In this document: piece after piece, positions 44,462 to 53,593 of the stretch
Layout of the letters: each line of letters opens with the position of its first letter
How positions within the stretch are numbered: the stretch's first letter is position 1
Source of the DNA: Pseudomonadota bacterium
Lineage (GTDB): Bacteria; Pseudomonadota; Gammaproteobacteria; Steroidobacterales; Steroidobacteraceae
Assembly: GCA_025357635.1 (NCBI GenBank)
Contig: JANXOV010000144.1
Location: 28,482 to 92,481 of the forward strand
DNA: 64,000 nucleotides
Direction of reading: 5' to 3'
Notes under the pieces: model-generated
What the model saw: only the letters and a program-made list of their open reading frames with translations
What the model was told of the DNA's origin: nothing
The model's database searches: none
Program-made: the position numbers and the translations under genes

Positions 44462-44620
44462 CAGCACTCCCGCGTGCGCACTGCACGCGCGCATAGTAAC
44501 CCGACAGTTGCGATTTGCATCCCCTGTGGACGCATGAGCTGATGAAGAATTTATTTCAAATAGAACGTATTGACTTGAGCATTCGATGACAAGCGATTGA
44601 TTTTGAAGTCTTGATGCGAT

Positions 44621-46300
44621 TTACAGTTCGTGAAAATCGAATTCCGGATCGATATCGACGGGCACGTCGCGTACTCGCTCCAGAGCGTGCGCCAGATCCG
44701 AAGGCATCGATCCGTATTTCTTGAGCCAGTTTTCAACCCGCGTTCGATCGCCGGTGGCTTCCTGTTCGAGCAATTCCTGTGCGAGCGCAGCGATGGCTTG
44801 CGGCATGGCTGAGAACTCAACCCAGTACCGCCCCGATGCGGCATCGAAGCGGATTGCGCCGCGTTCGCTCAGGAAATTGAACTCCATGATTTCGGCGCGG
44901 CCGTGGGCCTCCGCCACGCCGAAGCGCACGGTGCGAAAAATACCGGCCAGTTCCGACGCGTAGCATTCGTTGAGTTTGGCGGCCGGGTAATCGCCCCGAT
45001 CCGCCAGCCACTTCAACCCATACAGGCCGACGATGTCGGCCTTGGCTTCTTCCAGGCCCGCAAACTCCGCCCCGACAGCGGTGCGGATATTTTCACGGCC
45101 CGCCTTCGTGCGGGAAAACGCCGGTCCCAGGCCGTGGGAGATCTCATGCATGATGGTCGTCGTCAGATAGCCGTCCGCGGTTGCGAGCGCAACCTGGTCC
45201 TCGCGCATCATGAGTTTCGCAATCGGCAGGATGACGTTGTCGACGCGCGCGTCCATGAAATTCTTGAAGAATATTTTCTTCGAACCCTTCTGCTCGTGCA
45301 CGCGCGGATCGTTCGGCAGATTATCCGCCACCGCCTGGTACCCATGGCGCAGATCGCCGCCGCGAAAGGGCGCATCCATGACTTCCATGGGCGATGCATG
45401 ACCCTTCTTGGACGGCTTGTCCTGTGCGCTCAATGGCAGCGCGTCCTGAATTCCCGGAACGAATTGTTGAAACCTGTCCAGCTTGCGGCTCTCGGCTTCG
45501 TTGCGAATCAGCACCGAGGCCCCGTACGAAGTTTTTACGCCCAGGAAATGGTCCAGATAGGTTTCGTAGGGCGCGAAGATCACATCGAATTTTGGATTCA
45601 CCAGATCAAGCCAGGCCAGATCGCTTGCGAAGTAGTCATCGGTGAGCAGCGCCGCTGCGCGCAGTTTTAGAAAGTGTGCGAAGTCGGCGTCGTCGGACAA
45701 GGCTGCGGCCTGCTCGAGCGCCTTGGACATGGGCAGCAGCCATTGTCGGTACGCGATGTGATATGGAACAGCGACGAGCGCTGCGCCCTTGCGCTGTACG
45801 ACAGTGAAGCCGCTGTACAATTCTTCTCGCTGTTGCGGATGCTTCGCCACATAGGCGTCGAATTCCAACCGGGTGAGATCGGCGGGAAACACGCTGCCAC
45901 CGGGCGGCCGCGGCGCGGCGCCGGCGAACGGCGCGTTTTCGCGGATCAAATCATAGCGTCCACCGTTGATCCGCAAGAACCGGCGCAACTGTTGATCTTC
46001 AGTCTTGGTGCTGCCCGCGAGGGACCTGTACAGCGCCAAACCCTGCGGATCGCTCTGCTGCCAGAACAACTCGCCCAGATAGCGGGTGGCCTGCACCAGC
46101 TTGTCCACCAGCTGCCGTTCGCGCACCGACAGGCCTGAGGCATCGTATGGCATTTTCACGGTGCGGAATTTTTTCAGTTGCGCGGCGATTGCGGCAGCCG
46201 GTTCCGGCAGCGCCGAAGCGCCGGCCGCGCTGTCGCCGAATGCTGGCGCGGTCGATGCCGCCGCCAGGAACAACAGGCAATACAGGATCGATTTGTGCAT
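44621..46300 (-). CDS. Exported M49-type (dipeptidyl-peptidase III-like) metallopeptidase with HEISH motif
   Basis: The 559-residue protein has a signal peptide (MHKSILYCLLFLAAASTAPA). Its zinc motif is HEISH (385-389), with a second motif EEAKAD (417-422). Classical dipeptidyl-peptidase III has HEXXGH and EECRAE; a HEISH form is known in the thermophile Caldithrix abyssi. It is exported, unlike cytosolic eukaryotic enzymes. It should release dipeptides from peptide N-termini in the periplasm or outside. It stands alone, divergent from the DUF1134 gene. Confidence 0.85.
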   Translation of the reverse strand: MHKSILYCLLFLAAASTAPAFGDSAAGASALPEPAAAIAAQLKKFRTVKMPYDASGLSVRERQLVDKLVQATRYLGELFWQQSDPQGLALYRSLAGSTKTEDQQLRRFLRINGGRYDLIRENAPFAGAAPRPPGGSVFPADLTRLEFDAYVAKHPQQREELYSGFTVVQRKGAALVAVPYHIAYRQWLLPMSKALEQAAALSDDADFAHFLKLRAAALLTDDYFASDLAWLDLVNPKFDVIFAPYETYLDHFLGVKTSYGASVLIRNEAESRKLDRFQQFVPGIQDALPLSAQDKPSKKGHASPMEVMDAPFRGGDLRHGYQAVADNLPNDPRVHEQKGSKKIFFKNFMDARVDNVILPIAKLMMREDQVALATADGYLTTTIMHEISHGLGPAFSRTKAGRENIRTAVGAEFAGLEEAKADIVGLYGLKWLADRGDYPAAKLNECYASELAGIFRTVRFGVAEAHGRAEIMEFNFLSERGAIRFDAASGRYWVEFSAMPQAIAALAQELLEQEATGDRTRVENWLKKYGSMPSDLAHALERVRDVPVDIDPEFDFHEL

Positions 46301-46380
46301 GGTCCGCCCCTCCAGAATGATTCCATGGTCATCCGGTTATTGAACTAAGATACGCTAGGAAAATGGATCTGGAGGACTGA

Positions 46381-46956
46381 ATGAAACGACAATTCGGCCG
46401 ATGGGCGCTCGGCGCCCTGCTCAGCCTGGGGGTTTCGGTGGGCATGGCCGCCGATACGGCGGCCGCCAAGAGCGAAACCTACAGCGATGACGAAGTCACC
46501 AAGGCAGCGGTGGAGTTTTTTGCCACCGGCGCCAAGGGTCTTGCCGAGGTTCTGGGCAAGGTCCTGAAGGAAAAGGGCCGTCCAGTGGCCATCATCCGCG
46601 GCGAAGAGGCGGGCGCGGCGCTGGCGGTCGGTCTGCGCTATGGCCACGGTGAACTGGTGTTCAAGGGCGGCGGCGCACGCAAGGTCTACTGGCAGGGTCC
46701 GTCGCTGGGTTTCGACGTCGGCGCCAACGCTTCCAAGACCTTCGTGCTGGTCTACGACCTGAAGGATGCGGAGAGCCTGTTTCATCGCTTTGCAGGCGTT
46801 GATGGCAGTCTGTATTTCGTCGGCGGCTTTGGCGTCAATTACGCGCAGAATTCTTACGGCTCTGTGGCGCCTGTGCGATTCGGTGTGGGCTGGCGCCAGG
46901 GCATCAATGTCGGCTACATGAACTTCTCGCGCGGCAAGCGCTACAACCCCTTCTAA
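46381..46956 (+). CDS. Exported DUF1134 family protein
   Basis: The 191-residue protein has a signal peptide (MKRQFGRWALGALLSLGVSV... to about 24) and the DUF1134 pattern: GPSLGFDVGANASKTFVLVY, LYFVGGFGVNYAQNSYGSVA, and the C-terminal VGWRQGINVGYMNFSRGKRY. GGAGG lies ten bases before the ATG. The glycine-rich beta pattern resembles the YSC84/SYLF-like lipid-binding domain. Function unknown. Confidence 0.87.
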   Translation: MKRQFGRWALGALLSLGVSVGMAADTAAAKSETYSDDEVTKAAVEFFATGAKGLAEVLGKVLKEKGRPVAIIRGEEAGAALAVGLRYGHGELVFKGGGARKVYWQGPSLGFDVGANASKTFVLVYDLKDAESLFHRFAGVDGSLYFVGGFGVNYAQNSYGSVAPVRFGVGWRQGINVGYMNFSRGKRYNPF

Positions 46957-47006
46957 CTTTGCGCTGTGGATGCGCTTCGCGGCGCATCCGCGGCGGGCAG
47001 GCACCG

Positions 47007-47918
47007 ATGTCGCACCGCGACCAAGTTCGCGACCGTCTCCGTGGCATCACCTTCATGGCGGCCGCCGTGTTTGTTTTTGCCATCATGGACTCGCTTATGA
47101 AGCGCGTGTCGGCGCACTACGGCACGTTTCAGATTTCTTCTCTGCGCTGCATGGCCTCGCTGCTTTTTCTGATGCTGCCCATTGTCTGGCGCCGTTCGTG
47201 GAATACCCTGCGGCCGCACGCGCCGCTCCTGCATCTGTTTCGCGCAGCGTTGGGCATCGGCATGCTGACCTTGTTCATTTTTGCCGTGCACCGGCTGAGC
47301 ATGGCCGAAACCTATGCGATCTCGCTGTGCGCGCCCTTGCTAATGACGGCGCTCTCCGGGCCCTTCCTGGGCGAGCGGGTTCCACTGCGCCGCTGGTGCG
47401 CCATCGTCATCGGCCTGTGCGGCGTCCTCGTCATGCTCAAACCCGGACAGAGTGGCTTTGCTTCCAAGATCGCCGTGCTGGCCGCAGCCGGATCCGCGGT
47501 CTGTTACGCGTTGTCGGCGCTGAGCGTGCGTTTTCTCGGCCGCTCCAATTCCAACACCTCCATGGTGTTCTGGTGGCTGGTGCTGGTGGGGGCCGGGTCA
47601 CTCACGCTGGCCGTTCCGGGCTGGCGCCCGATCGAATCGGACGATTGGGTCTGGCTTGCCGGCATCGGTGTGAGCGGGGCGTTGGGCCAGGTGTGGATCA
47701 CCGAGGCTTTCCGCCGCGCGCCGCCCTCGGTGGTCGGTCCGTTTGAGTACACCGCATTGCTGTGGGGATTTGCCATCGACTGGATCTTCTGGTCCGCATC
47801 GCCGTCGCGGCTGTTGCTGATCGGCGCCAGTATCATCATCGCCAGCGGCGTGTTCATCATCTGGGATGAAAAGCGGCTGGCGGATCTGGCCTATTCGCCG
47901 GCCAGTCCGCTGCCCTGA
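47007..47918 (+). CDS. DMT/EamA-family transporter
   Basis: The 303-residue protein has ten hydrophobic helices in two EamA repeats (first GITFMAAAVFVFAIMDSLMK; second from about 155 with AAAGSAVCYALSALSVRFLG). It exports or imports a small metabolite through the inner membrane; substrate unknown. The start ATG 47007 gives the typical short N-terminus. It converges with the S8 protease gene. Confidence 0.9.
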   Translation: MSHRDQVRDRLRGITFMAAAVFVFAIMDSLMKRVSAHYGTFQISSLRCMASLLFLMLPIVWRRSWNTLRPHAPLLHLFRAALGIGMLTLFIFAVHRLSMAETYAISLCAPLLMTALSGPFLGERVPLRRWCAIVIGLCGVLVMLKPGQSGFASKIAVLAAAGSAVCYALSALSVRFLGRSNSNTSMVFWWLVLVGAGSLTLAVPGWRPIESDDWVWLAGIGVSGALGQVWITEAFRRAPPSVVGPFEYTALLWGFAIDWIFWSASPSRLLLIGASIIIASGVFIIWDEKRLADLAYSPASPLP

Positions 47919-47936
47919 TCGGGTGGCGCGCTAGGT

Positions 47937-49274
47937 TCAGTGGGAGGCGAGCGGGACGGCGCCGGCGCCGGCGACGCGGTTCAGCCTCGGTTCGACATGC
48001 TGGCAGGTGCCGTGCCCGGTTGCCGCCACCAGGGCAGCGCAGGCATCCACGCCTTCGCCGGCGCGGCTGCCATCCGCGTTGACGAACTGCCCACTGGTTT
48101 TTGCAAACAACGCGAGCATCGCCGCGGAGTTTACGGTCGGATGCGCAGCCAGAATCAGCGCGACCGCGCCGGTGACATGGGCGGTGGCCAGTGAGGCGCC
48201 GGAGGCAAAGTCGTAGCGGCCGCCGGGCAGTAGCGTGAGAATTTCCGTGCCGGGCGCGTACAGTCGCCCGTCGCTTTGCGGCGGCGAATCCATGCTCGCA
48301 ACTTCGATGGCGCCGCTTTGATGCAAGAATCCATCCTGTGCGGTGGCGCCGCCCGCCGGCGCTGCGCCCACGAACAGAATTCCGCGATGCACGCCTTCTT
48401 GAATCAAGGAGCGCAGCAGCGGATCTTCCGGGCCGGCCAGGCTCAGATTCACAACCTGCACGCCGCTGTCCAGCGCCGCCACCAGCGCTTGTGCCAGAGT
48501 GAACGAGTTGCAGCGCGCCGCATCCGCATCGGGCTGCAGTTGCCAGCAGGATTTGAACAACCAGATCCGCGCGCGCGGCGCGACGCCGACGATGCCCTTG
48601 CGGTTGTTGGCCACTGCCGCGATCACGCCGACCACCTCGGTGCCGTGACGGTCGCGATTGAATTGCCGCATGTCCTGATCGACGAAGTTCCGCGCTTTGA
48701 CCACCACGCCGCGCAGATCCGGATGCGCGGTGTCGGCGCCGGTGTCGATGACGGCGATCTTGACGTCCTCGCCACGTGACATCGCGTGCGCATCGGCCAC
48801 GTCCATTTGTGCAAATCCGCGCTGCAGACCCACGTAAGGATCGTTGTAGGACTGAGTCCGCGTCGCAAAAGTCTGCAGCGGCTGCGCCAGCCTGATGCGC
48901 GGATCCCGTCCGAGCCTGACCAGCAAGTCGCTTCGATCTACGTTGGCGGGCACCTCGAGCACGGCGCAATGCATGTGCAGCGGCTCGATGGGCCAGGTGG
49001 TGACCTCGCGCAGGCCATAGTCTGACACCAGCGTCTGCATCAGCTGGCGAGCGCGCGGCGAGGGGCCGTATGCCGTGACGCCGTCGTAGCCGCGCGGCGA
49101 AGTGCCGGCGCGCAGCGCCAACGCAGGCCGTGCGTTGTCGATGCCGGCGACGATATAGCGCTCGGGCGCCAGGCTCATCGACTGTGGGGCCGCTCGCGCG
49201 GCCATTTGAGCCGGCGCGCTTGCGCAGGCGCTTACGCTGAGGACGGCCGGCGCCAAGACAGGCCAGAATTTCAT
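47937..49274 (-). CDS. Lipoprotein subtilase (S8) protease, last gene of a sigma/anti-sigma operon
   Basis: The 445-residue protein has a signal with lipobox VSAC (Cys17) and a propeptide-like segment (about 73-133, ending LGRDPRIRLAQP). The S8 catalytic domain has Asp177 (IAVIDTGAD), His210 (HGTEVVGV) and Ser361 (SGASLATAHVTG). Where subtilisins have the oxyanion Asn (AAGN), this protein has AAPAGG, so the Asn is absent. ATG overlaps the stop of the anti-sigma gene (ATGA). Likely anchored in the periplasm; a role in stress-signal proteolysis is inferred from the operon. Confidence 0.9.
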   Translation of the reverse strand: MKFWPVLAPAVLSVSACASAPAQMAARAAPQSMSLAPERYIVAGIDNARPALALRAGTSPRGYDGVTAYGPSPRARQLMQTLVSDYGLREVTTWPIEPLHMHCAVLEVPANVDRSDLLVRLGRDPRIRLAQPLQTFATRTQSYNDPYVGLQRGFAQMDVADAHAMSRGEDVKIAVIDTGADTAHPDLRGVVVKARNFVDQDMRQFNRDRHGTEVVGVIAAVANNRKGIVGVAPRARIWLFKSCWQLQPDADAARCNSFTLAQALVAALDSGVQVVNLSLAGPEDPLLRSLIQEGVHRGILFVGAAPAGGATAQDGFLHQSGAIEVASMDSPPQSDGRLYAPGTEILTLLPGGRYDFASGASLATAHVTGAVALILAAHPTVNSAAMLALFAKTSGQFVNADGSRAGEGVDACAALVAATGHGTCQHVEPRLNRVAGAGAVPLASH

Positions 49275-49939
49275 CGGGTCTCGCGCGCAGGCAGTGGCAC
49301 AGTGGCTTCGGCAAAACGCACGCCCTGATGCATGCGCAGCCGCGTCAGCGCTTCCGCGAGCGGCTGTTCACGCGTCGCCGCCAGGGAGTAAACCCCTGCT
49401 TCACTCGGTCCGGCGATGATCTTCAAGTGCAGCTCATCGAGCAGCCGCTGCAGTTGCGAAACCGTCGTGGCGGGCGCGAACACCGCGCGTATGATTTCGC
49501 CGGCGGGGTGCGGCGGCGAGGAACTCACGGTGAAATAGCGATCCGGAAGCGACGCTGATCGATCGTCATGGCGCGATGCGACGGTGGCCACGGTCAGCGC
49601 GATCGCGACCACCGCCACCGATGCCGCCAACAGTGCCTGGCGCGCAGTGAAGCGCATCGCAGCATGCGTCTGTGTGCTCGGAGCCTGCGTGGCTGAATCC
49701 GCATCGAGCCGCTGGCGCAGCCGGTTGAGCGCGGCGCTGGGCATGTGTTCAAGGCCGGCATCCCCTGCAATGGCTGCATGAACCGCACGCTGCTGCTGCA
49801 ATTCCATGCGGCACGGCGCGCAATCGCGCAGATGCGCATCGATGCGTTCGCGATGCCGCGGCTCGATGCTGTCATTCACGTACCAGGGAATCTGCAGCCA
49901 GACTTCACGGTGCTCGGCGCCGCCTCGCAGAGTGTTCAT
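49271..49939 (-). CDS. Anti-sigma factor: zinc-finger HC2 domain, one membrane helix, periplasmic propeptide-like domain
   Basis: The 222-residue protein has the zinc anti-sigma motif HLRDCAPC (His36, Cys40, Cys43), a membrane helix at about 101-121, and a periplasmic region. In that region residues about 147-215 read like a subtilase propeptide/inhibitor domain: QLQRLLDELHLKIIAGPSEA, then GVYSLAA, then ALTRLRMHQGVRFAEATVP. The sigma gene ends 5 bases upstream; the protease overlaps downstream. By family it holds the ECF factor at the membrane until a signal releases it. ATG 49939 is the start. Confidence 0.87.
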   Translation of the reverse strand: MNTLRGGAEHREVWLQIPWYVNDSIEPRHRERIDAHLRDCAPCRMELQQQRAVHAAIAGDAGLEHMPSAALNRLRQRLDADSATQAPSTQTHAAMRFTARQALLAASVAVVAIALTVATVASRHDDRSASLPDRYFTVSSSPPHPAGEIIRAVFAPATTVSQLQRLLDELHLKIIAGPSEAGVYSLAATREQPLAEALTRLRMHQGVRFAEATVPLPARETR

Positions 49940-49944
49940 GATGT

Positions 49945-50532
49945 TCACGATGTGTGCCTTGAAGTTGCGGTGGATCCGGCGCCGGCCAACGCCGGCAAGT
50001 ATTGGCGAAGCTTTTCGCGCGCGTGAAACATGCGCGCCTTGACGGTGCCTATGGGCGCATCGGTGATGGCTGCGATCTCCTCCACCGAATGGCCCATGTG
50101 ATAGGCCAGTTCCAGGACCAGCCGCTGCTCCAGCGGCAGATGTTTCAATCCGTGCGACACCCAATCGCGCACTTCGGCATCGCGGGTCGGGTCGATGCTG
50201 GGTTCGACGAAATTTACCAGGCCGTCGGCGCCGGACCGTGGCACGTCGCGCCGCAGTGATTTCAATGCGGTGCGGTAGGCGATGCCGATGATCCAGGTGG
50301 ACACGCGCGAGGCGCCGCGGAAGTCGCCCGCGTGCTGCCATACGACCATGAATGTGTCGTTGATGATCTCCTCGACCGTTTCGTAGCGGGACGCGAAGCG
50401 TGACAGGAACCGCGCCAGGCGCCGGTGATAGCCCAGATACAGTTCTTCCAGGGCTTTGCGATCGCCGCGCGCCACGGCCGCCAGCAGTTGCTGGTCGCGA
50501 TCGTTGGACGGTTTCTCGGCGGGCAGTGGCAT
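49945..50532 (-). CDS. ECF-type RNA polymerase sigma factor
   Basis: The 195-residue factor has sigma region 2 (YHRRLARFLSRFASRYETVE... NDTFMVVWQHAGDFRGASRV) and region 4 (LPLEQRLVLELAYHMGHSVE... IGTVKARMFHAREKLRQYL). No extra C-terminal domain. ATG 50532 is chosen because earlier in-frame starts lack family-like sequence. It precedes its anti-sigma gene and protease, and follows the TorF-like porin with a 76-base gap that may hold an autoregulated promoter. Confidence 0.93.
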   Translation of the reverse strand: MPLPAEKPSNDRDQQLLAAVARGDRKALEELYLGYHRRLARFLSRFASRYETVEEIINDTFMVVWQHAGDFRGASRVSTWIIGIAYRTALKSLRRDVPRSGADGLVNFVEPSIDPTRDAEVRDWVSHGLKHLPLEQRLVLELAYHMGHSVEEIAAITDAPIGTVKARMFHAREKLRQYLPALAGAGSTATSRHTS

Positions 50533-50608
50533 GCGATGGGATCTCGACTCTAAGAGTACATAGCCGTACCTGTGTAAGTACCGTTGCCGGGCAAAAAGGT
50601 TGCAGTCT

Positions 50609-51337
50609 TCAAAAGCGCCAGACAAGGGCTGCAAACCAACGGCTCTGCGCCGCATTATCGTAAAAAAGCGCCGTTGCCGCCGCGCTGGAGTCGACAAATG
50701 CCACCGACAGGGTGACTGGCGACAGGTCATAGGTGCAGCCTACGCTCCAATAGCCGTAGCCGTAGGGGTCGGGACCTGCATAGTGCGAGTACCCGGCGCC
50801 TGCACTCAAGGTGAGTTTGTGCCATGCGGGCGCCGCCATGTTCACTTCGGCGGATTTGGCGGTCACGCCGATCAAGCCGTAGTAGGGAACAAATCGCGGC
50901 GCATCGGGTGAATACATGGCGCTGACGGAGAGCCATTCCCGAAATCCGGCGTCGAAGCTCAGCTCGGTGTAGTTGTAGGCGGAGCCGGACTGATTCCACG
51001 GGTAGCGGTAGTGGGTTAGCAAGGCTTTGGAGCGCCACTGGCTGTTCCAGTTCCATGCGAACCCACCGAACAGGCCGACTTCGGCATCACGGCTGCCGCC
51101 CGGTACGATGCGAACGCTGGAGGCGAACACTCCGCCGAGCCAGCCGCTCGCCGTGCTCACGTGAAGATCGGCCTGCAGCGCGGGATCGTGATCGCTTCGC
51201 GACACGCCGCGCACCAGATAATCGCTGGTCAATCCGACGGAGCCGCCCCAATTCTCCGCAGCGTCGCCGCGGGTGGCGATGCTGAGCGCGCACAAGATGA
51301 TCGATAGGCGCAATGGCGAGGCAGTGATTTTTTTCAT
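50609..51337 (-). CDS. TorF-family putative outer-membrane porin
   Basis: The 242-residue protein has a signal peptide (to about DAAEN, residue 26) and a beta-barrel-like pattern typical of the TorF (Gcw_chp) family: NWGGSVGLTSDYLVRGVSRS, DHDPALQADLHVSTASG and a final aromatic residue (VWRF). These barrels in gammaproteobacteria are poorly defined; some are linked to nutrient uptake. It could be a target or upstream partner of the ECF module in the same direction. Confidence 0.85.
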   Translation of the reverse strand: MKKITASPLRLSIILCALSIATRGDAAENWGGSVGLTSDYLVRGVSRSDHDPALQADLHVSTASGWLGGVFASSVRIVPGGSRDAEVGLFGGFAWNWNSQWRSKALLTHYRYPWNQSGSAYNYTELSFDAGFREWLSVSAMYSPDAPRFVPYYGLIGVTAKSAEVNMAAPAWHKLTLSAGAGYSHYAGPDPYGYGYWSVGCTYDLSPVTLSVAFVDSSAAATALFYDNAAQSRWFAALVWRF

Positions 51338-51470
51338 GGCTGCAATCCAAGCCCTCGTCCTTGCGCGCAACTGCGTTGATGCAACTGATTGCGTCACAGA
51401 ATAAACCTTTCTGCCGCAACCCGGCACTTACTCGCAACAGATCATATCGTCTGTTTGCAGGAGAACAATC

Positions 51471-53492
51471 ATGCGAATTGCGCGTGCCGCTCTGAGCGGC
51501 GTGTTGGGAATTCTTTGCGCCTTCAATCTGAGCGGCTGCGGTGGCGGGGGCTACGGTGGAGGTTCCAATGCGCCTCCGCCTCCGGCAAGCGTCACCGTGT
51601 CAGTCAGCCCCACCAGCATCACCGTGGGTCAATCCGCCACGGTCACCTGGTCGTCCAATTCGGGCACCAATTGCACGGCCAGCGGTGCTTGGAGCGGTGC
51701 CCAATCCGCCAGCGGCTCCGCCACCGTCACGCCAACCGCAGCCGGCGCGCTCACATACACGCTGAGCTGCACCGGCAACGCGTACAGCAGTGGCAACGGC
51801 TCGGCGACACTGACGGTGAGCGCAGCCAGCGCCTTCTCGCTGACCAGTCTGGTGGGAGATGTCGCCGGAGGAACCGCGTTGAACACCGACGCAAATCTGG
51901 TCAATCCCTGGGGCTTGTCAATTCCGGCAGGACCGTTCTTCGCCTGGGTCGCCAACAATCACTCAGACACATCGACGCTGTACGACGGCAACGGCAAGCC
52001 GCAACCGCATGCGGGTCCGCTGGTCGTCAGCTTCCCTTCCGGCGGCGGGAGCTTCGACCCCACCGGCATTGTGTTCAACGGCACCGCGGCTGATTTCACG
52101 GTGACAGCCGCCGGCAAGTCCGGTGGCGCGAGTTTCATCTTCGACGGCGAGGGTGGGGCGATTGCGGGCTGGTCGGCGACAGTCGACCTCTCCAACGCCA
52201 TCGTGATGTACACCGATGCGGGCGGCGCCATCTATAAAGGTCTGGCGATCGCGAAGAATGGCGGCGCTGCGTTCATCTACGCGACGGATTTTCACAACAA
52301 CAAGGTCGATGTGTTCGACGCACACTTCGTCAAGCAGACGCCATCGTCGAGCGCGTTCACATTCGCCGACGCGACCGTTCCTGCAGGCTATGCACCCTTC
52401 GGCATTCAGGCGCTGGACACCGGCGCGAGCGGCGCGACGCAGATCTACGTGACTTATGCGAAGCAGGATCCGGCCGGCGGTCCAGATAACGTCGACGGCG
52501 CAGGCCTGGGCTATGTCGATGTCTACGACACCAACGGGCAGTTCGTGAAGCAACTGGTCGCCGCCGGTGCATTGAACGCACCCTGGGGCATCGCGCTCGC
52601 ACCCGCCGACTTCGGCACGCTCAGCAGTGCCTTGCTGGTGGGCAACTTCGGCGACGGCAAAGTCAACGGCTACGACGTTGCCACCGGCGCCTACATCGGC
52701 ACGCTCAGCGATTCGACTGGCGCGGCGATCGCAACACCGGGGCTGTGGGGCATTGCGTTTGGCAACGATGCCAATAATCAGCCGCACAACACGCTGTTCT
52801 TTGCGGCCGGCACCAATAATGAAGCCAACGGCAGCTACGGACGCATCGATCTGGGCGCGACGCCGCCGGTGCTGAACGCACCGCCTGTGGTGACGCTGAC
52901 GGTGCCGGCCGGTTCGCTGAAGGGCACGGTCACGTTGAGCGCGGCGGCGGTGGATCCCATCAGCATCGCGAAGGTGGAATTCCTGGCGGGCGCCACTGTC
53001 ATCGGCTCGGCGGCGACTGCGCCGTACTCGATCACCTGGGATACCACCACGGTTGCCGATGGACCGGTGAATCTCACGGCGAAGGCCACGGATGTGGACG
53101 GCAACGTGGGCACCAGCGCTGTCAGTGCGGTGACTGTCGCCAATGCAGTGGTTGCGCAGGTGACATTGACGCAGTTGCAGACGCAGATCTTCACGCCGCG
53201 ATGCGCGATATGTCACGACGGCAACGGTGCAGGCTTGCCGAACGTACAAAATCTGACGGCCGGGAATACGTTCGCGAACATCGTCAACGTCGTGAGCATA
53301 GAAGTGCCGACACTCAAACGCATCCTGCCCAATGATCCTGCGAACAGTTATCTGGTGCAGAAGATTGTGGGTGGCGCGGGCCTTACGCAGATGCCGAAGG
53401 GCTGCAGCGGCACCGGCAGCAATGCCTGCCTGGATCAAGCCACGATTGATCTGGTGAAAACCTGGGTCAATCAGGGTGCTTTGAACAACTGA
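51471..53492 (+). CDS. Lipoprotein with TIGR03118 domain, Ig-like domains and a C-terminal heme-c module
   Basis: The 673-residue protein has a lipobox NLSGC (Cys23), a Gly-rich stretch, a bacterial Ig-like domain (about 40-118) and a TIGR03118-type region (about 121-465, SLVGDVAGGTALNTDANLVN, then PWGLSIPAGPFF). A second Ig-like domain (about 470-560) follows, then a cytochrome-like domain with CAICH (578-582). A Met in TQMPKG is a likely sixth ligand. Known TIGR03118 proteins have no set function and may be beta-propeller-like. A single predicted heme points to electron transfer. It is first of three genes with heme motifs. Confidence 0.87.
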   Translation: MRIARAALSGVLGILCAFNLSGCGGGGYGGGSNAPPPPASVTVSVSPTSITVGQSATVTWSSNSGTNCTASGAWSGAQSASGSATVTPTAAGALTYTLSCTGNAYSSGNGSATLTVSAASAFSLTSLVGDVAGGTALNTDANLVNPWGLSIPAGPFFAWVANNHSDTSTLYDGNGKPQPHAGPLVVSFPSGGGSFDPTGIVFNGTAADFTVTAAGKSGGASFIFDGEGGAIAGWSATVDLSNAIVMYTDAGGAIYKGLAIAKNGGAAFIYATDFHNNKVDVFDAHFVKQTPSSSAFTFADATVPAGYAPFGIQALDTGASGATQIYVTYAKQDPAGGPDNVDGAGLGYVDVYDTNGQFVKQLVAAGALNAPWGIALAPADFGTLSSALLVGNFGDGKVNGYDVATGAYIGTLSDSTGAAIATPGLWGIAFGNDANNQPHNTLFFAAGTNNEANGSYGRIDLGATPPVLNAPPVVTLTVPAGSLKGTVTLSAAAVDPISIAKVEFLAGATVIGSAATAPYSITWDTTTVADGPVNLTAKATDVDGNVGTSAVSAVTVANAVVAQVTLTQLQTQIFTPRCAICHDGNGAGLPNVQNLTAGNTFANIVNVVSIEVPTLKRILPNDPANSYLVQKIVGGAGLTQMPKGCSGTGSNACLDQATIDLVKTWVNQGALNN

Positions 53493-53593
53493 CGATGTAA
53501 CCGCGACCGTGAAGGTGACGCTCGCGCTTTGGCTGAATGCAAAGCGCGAGCACCGGTGTGCGGGGCGTCAAGCTTTTCAACGAGTACTCAAGC

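Noticed and set aside
47857..49314. A long open frame of about 485 codons in another frame over the S8 protease gene
   Set aside because: Its translation is Arg/Ala/His-rich with no domain pattern, the usual by-product of high-GC third positions. The protease frame has a signal, lipobox and triad.
51963..53438. An antisense open frame of about 490 codons across the TIGR03118 lipoprotein gene
   Set aside because: Arg-rich translation without motifs; the plus-strand frame has clear domains and a heme motif.
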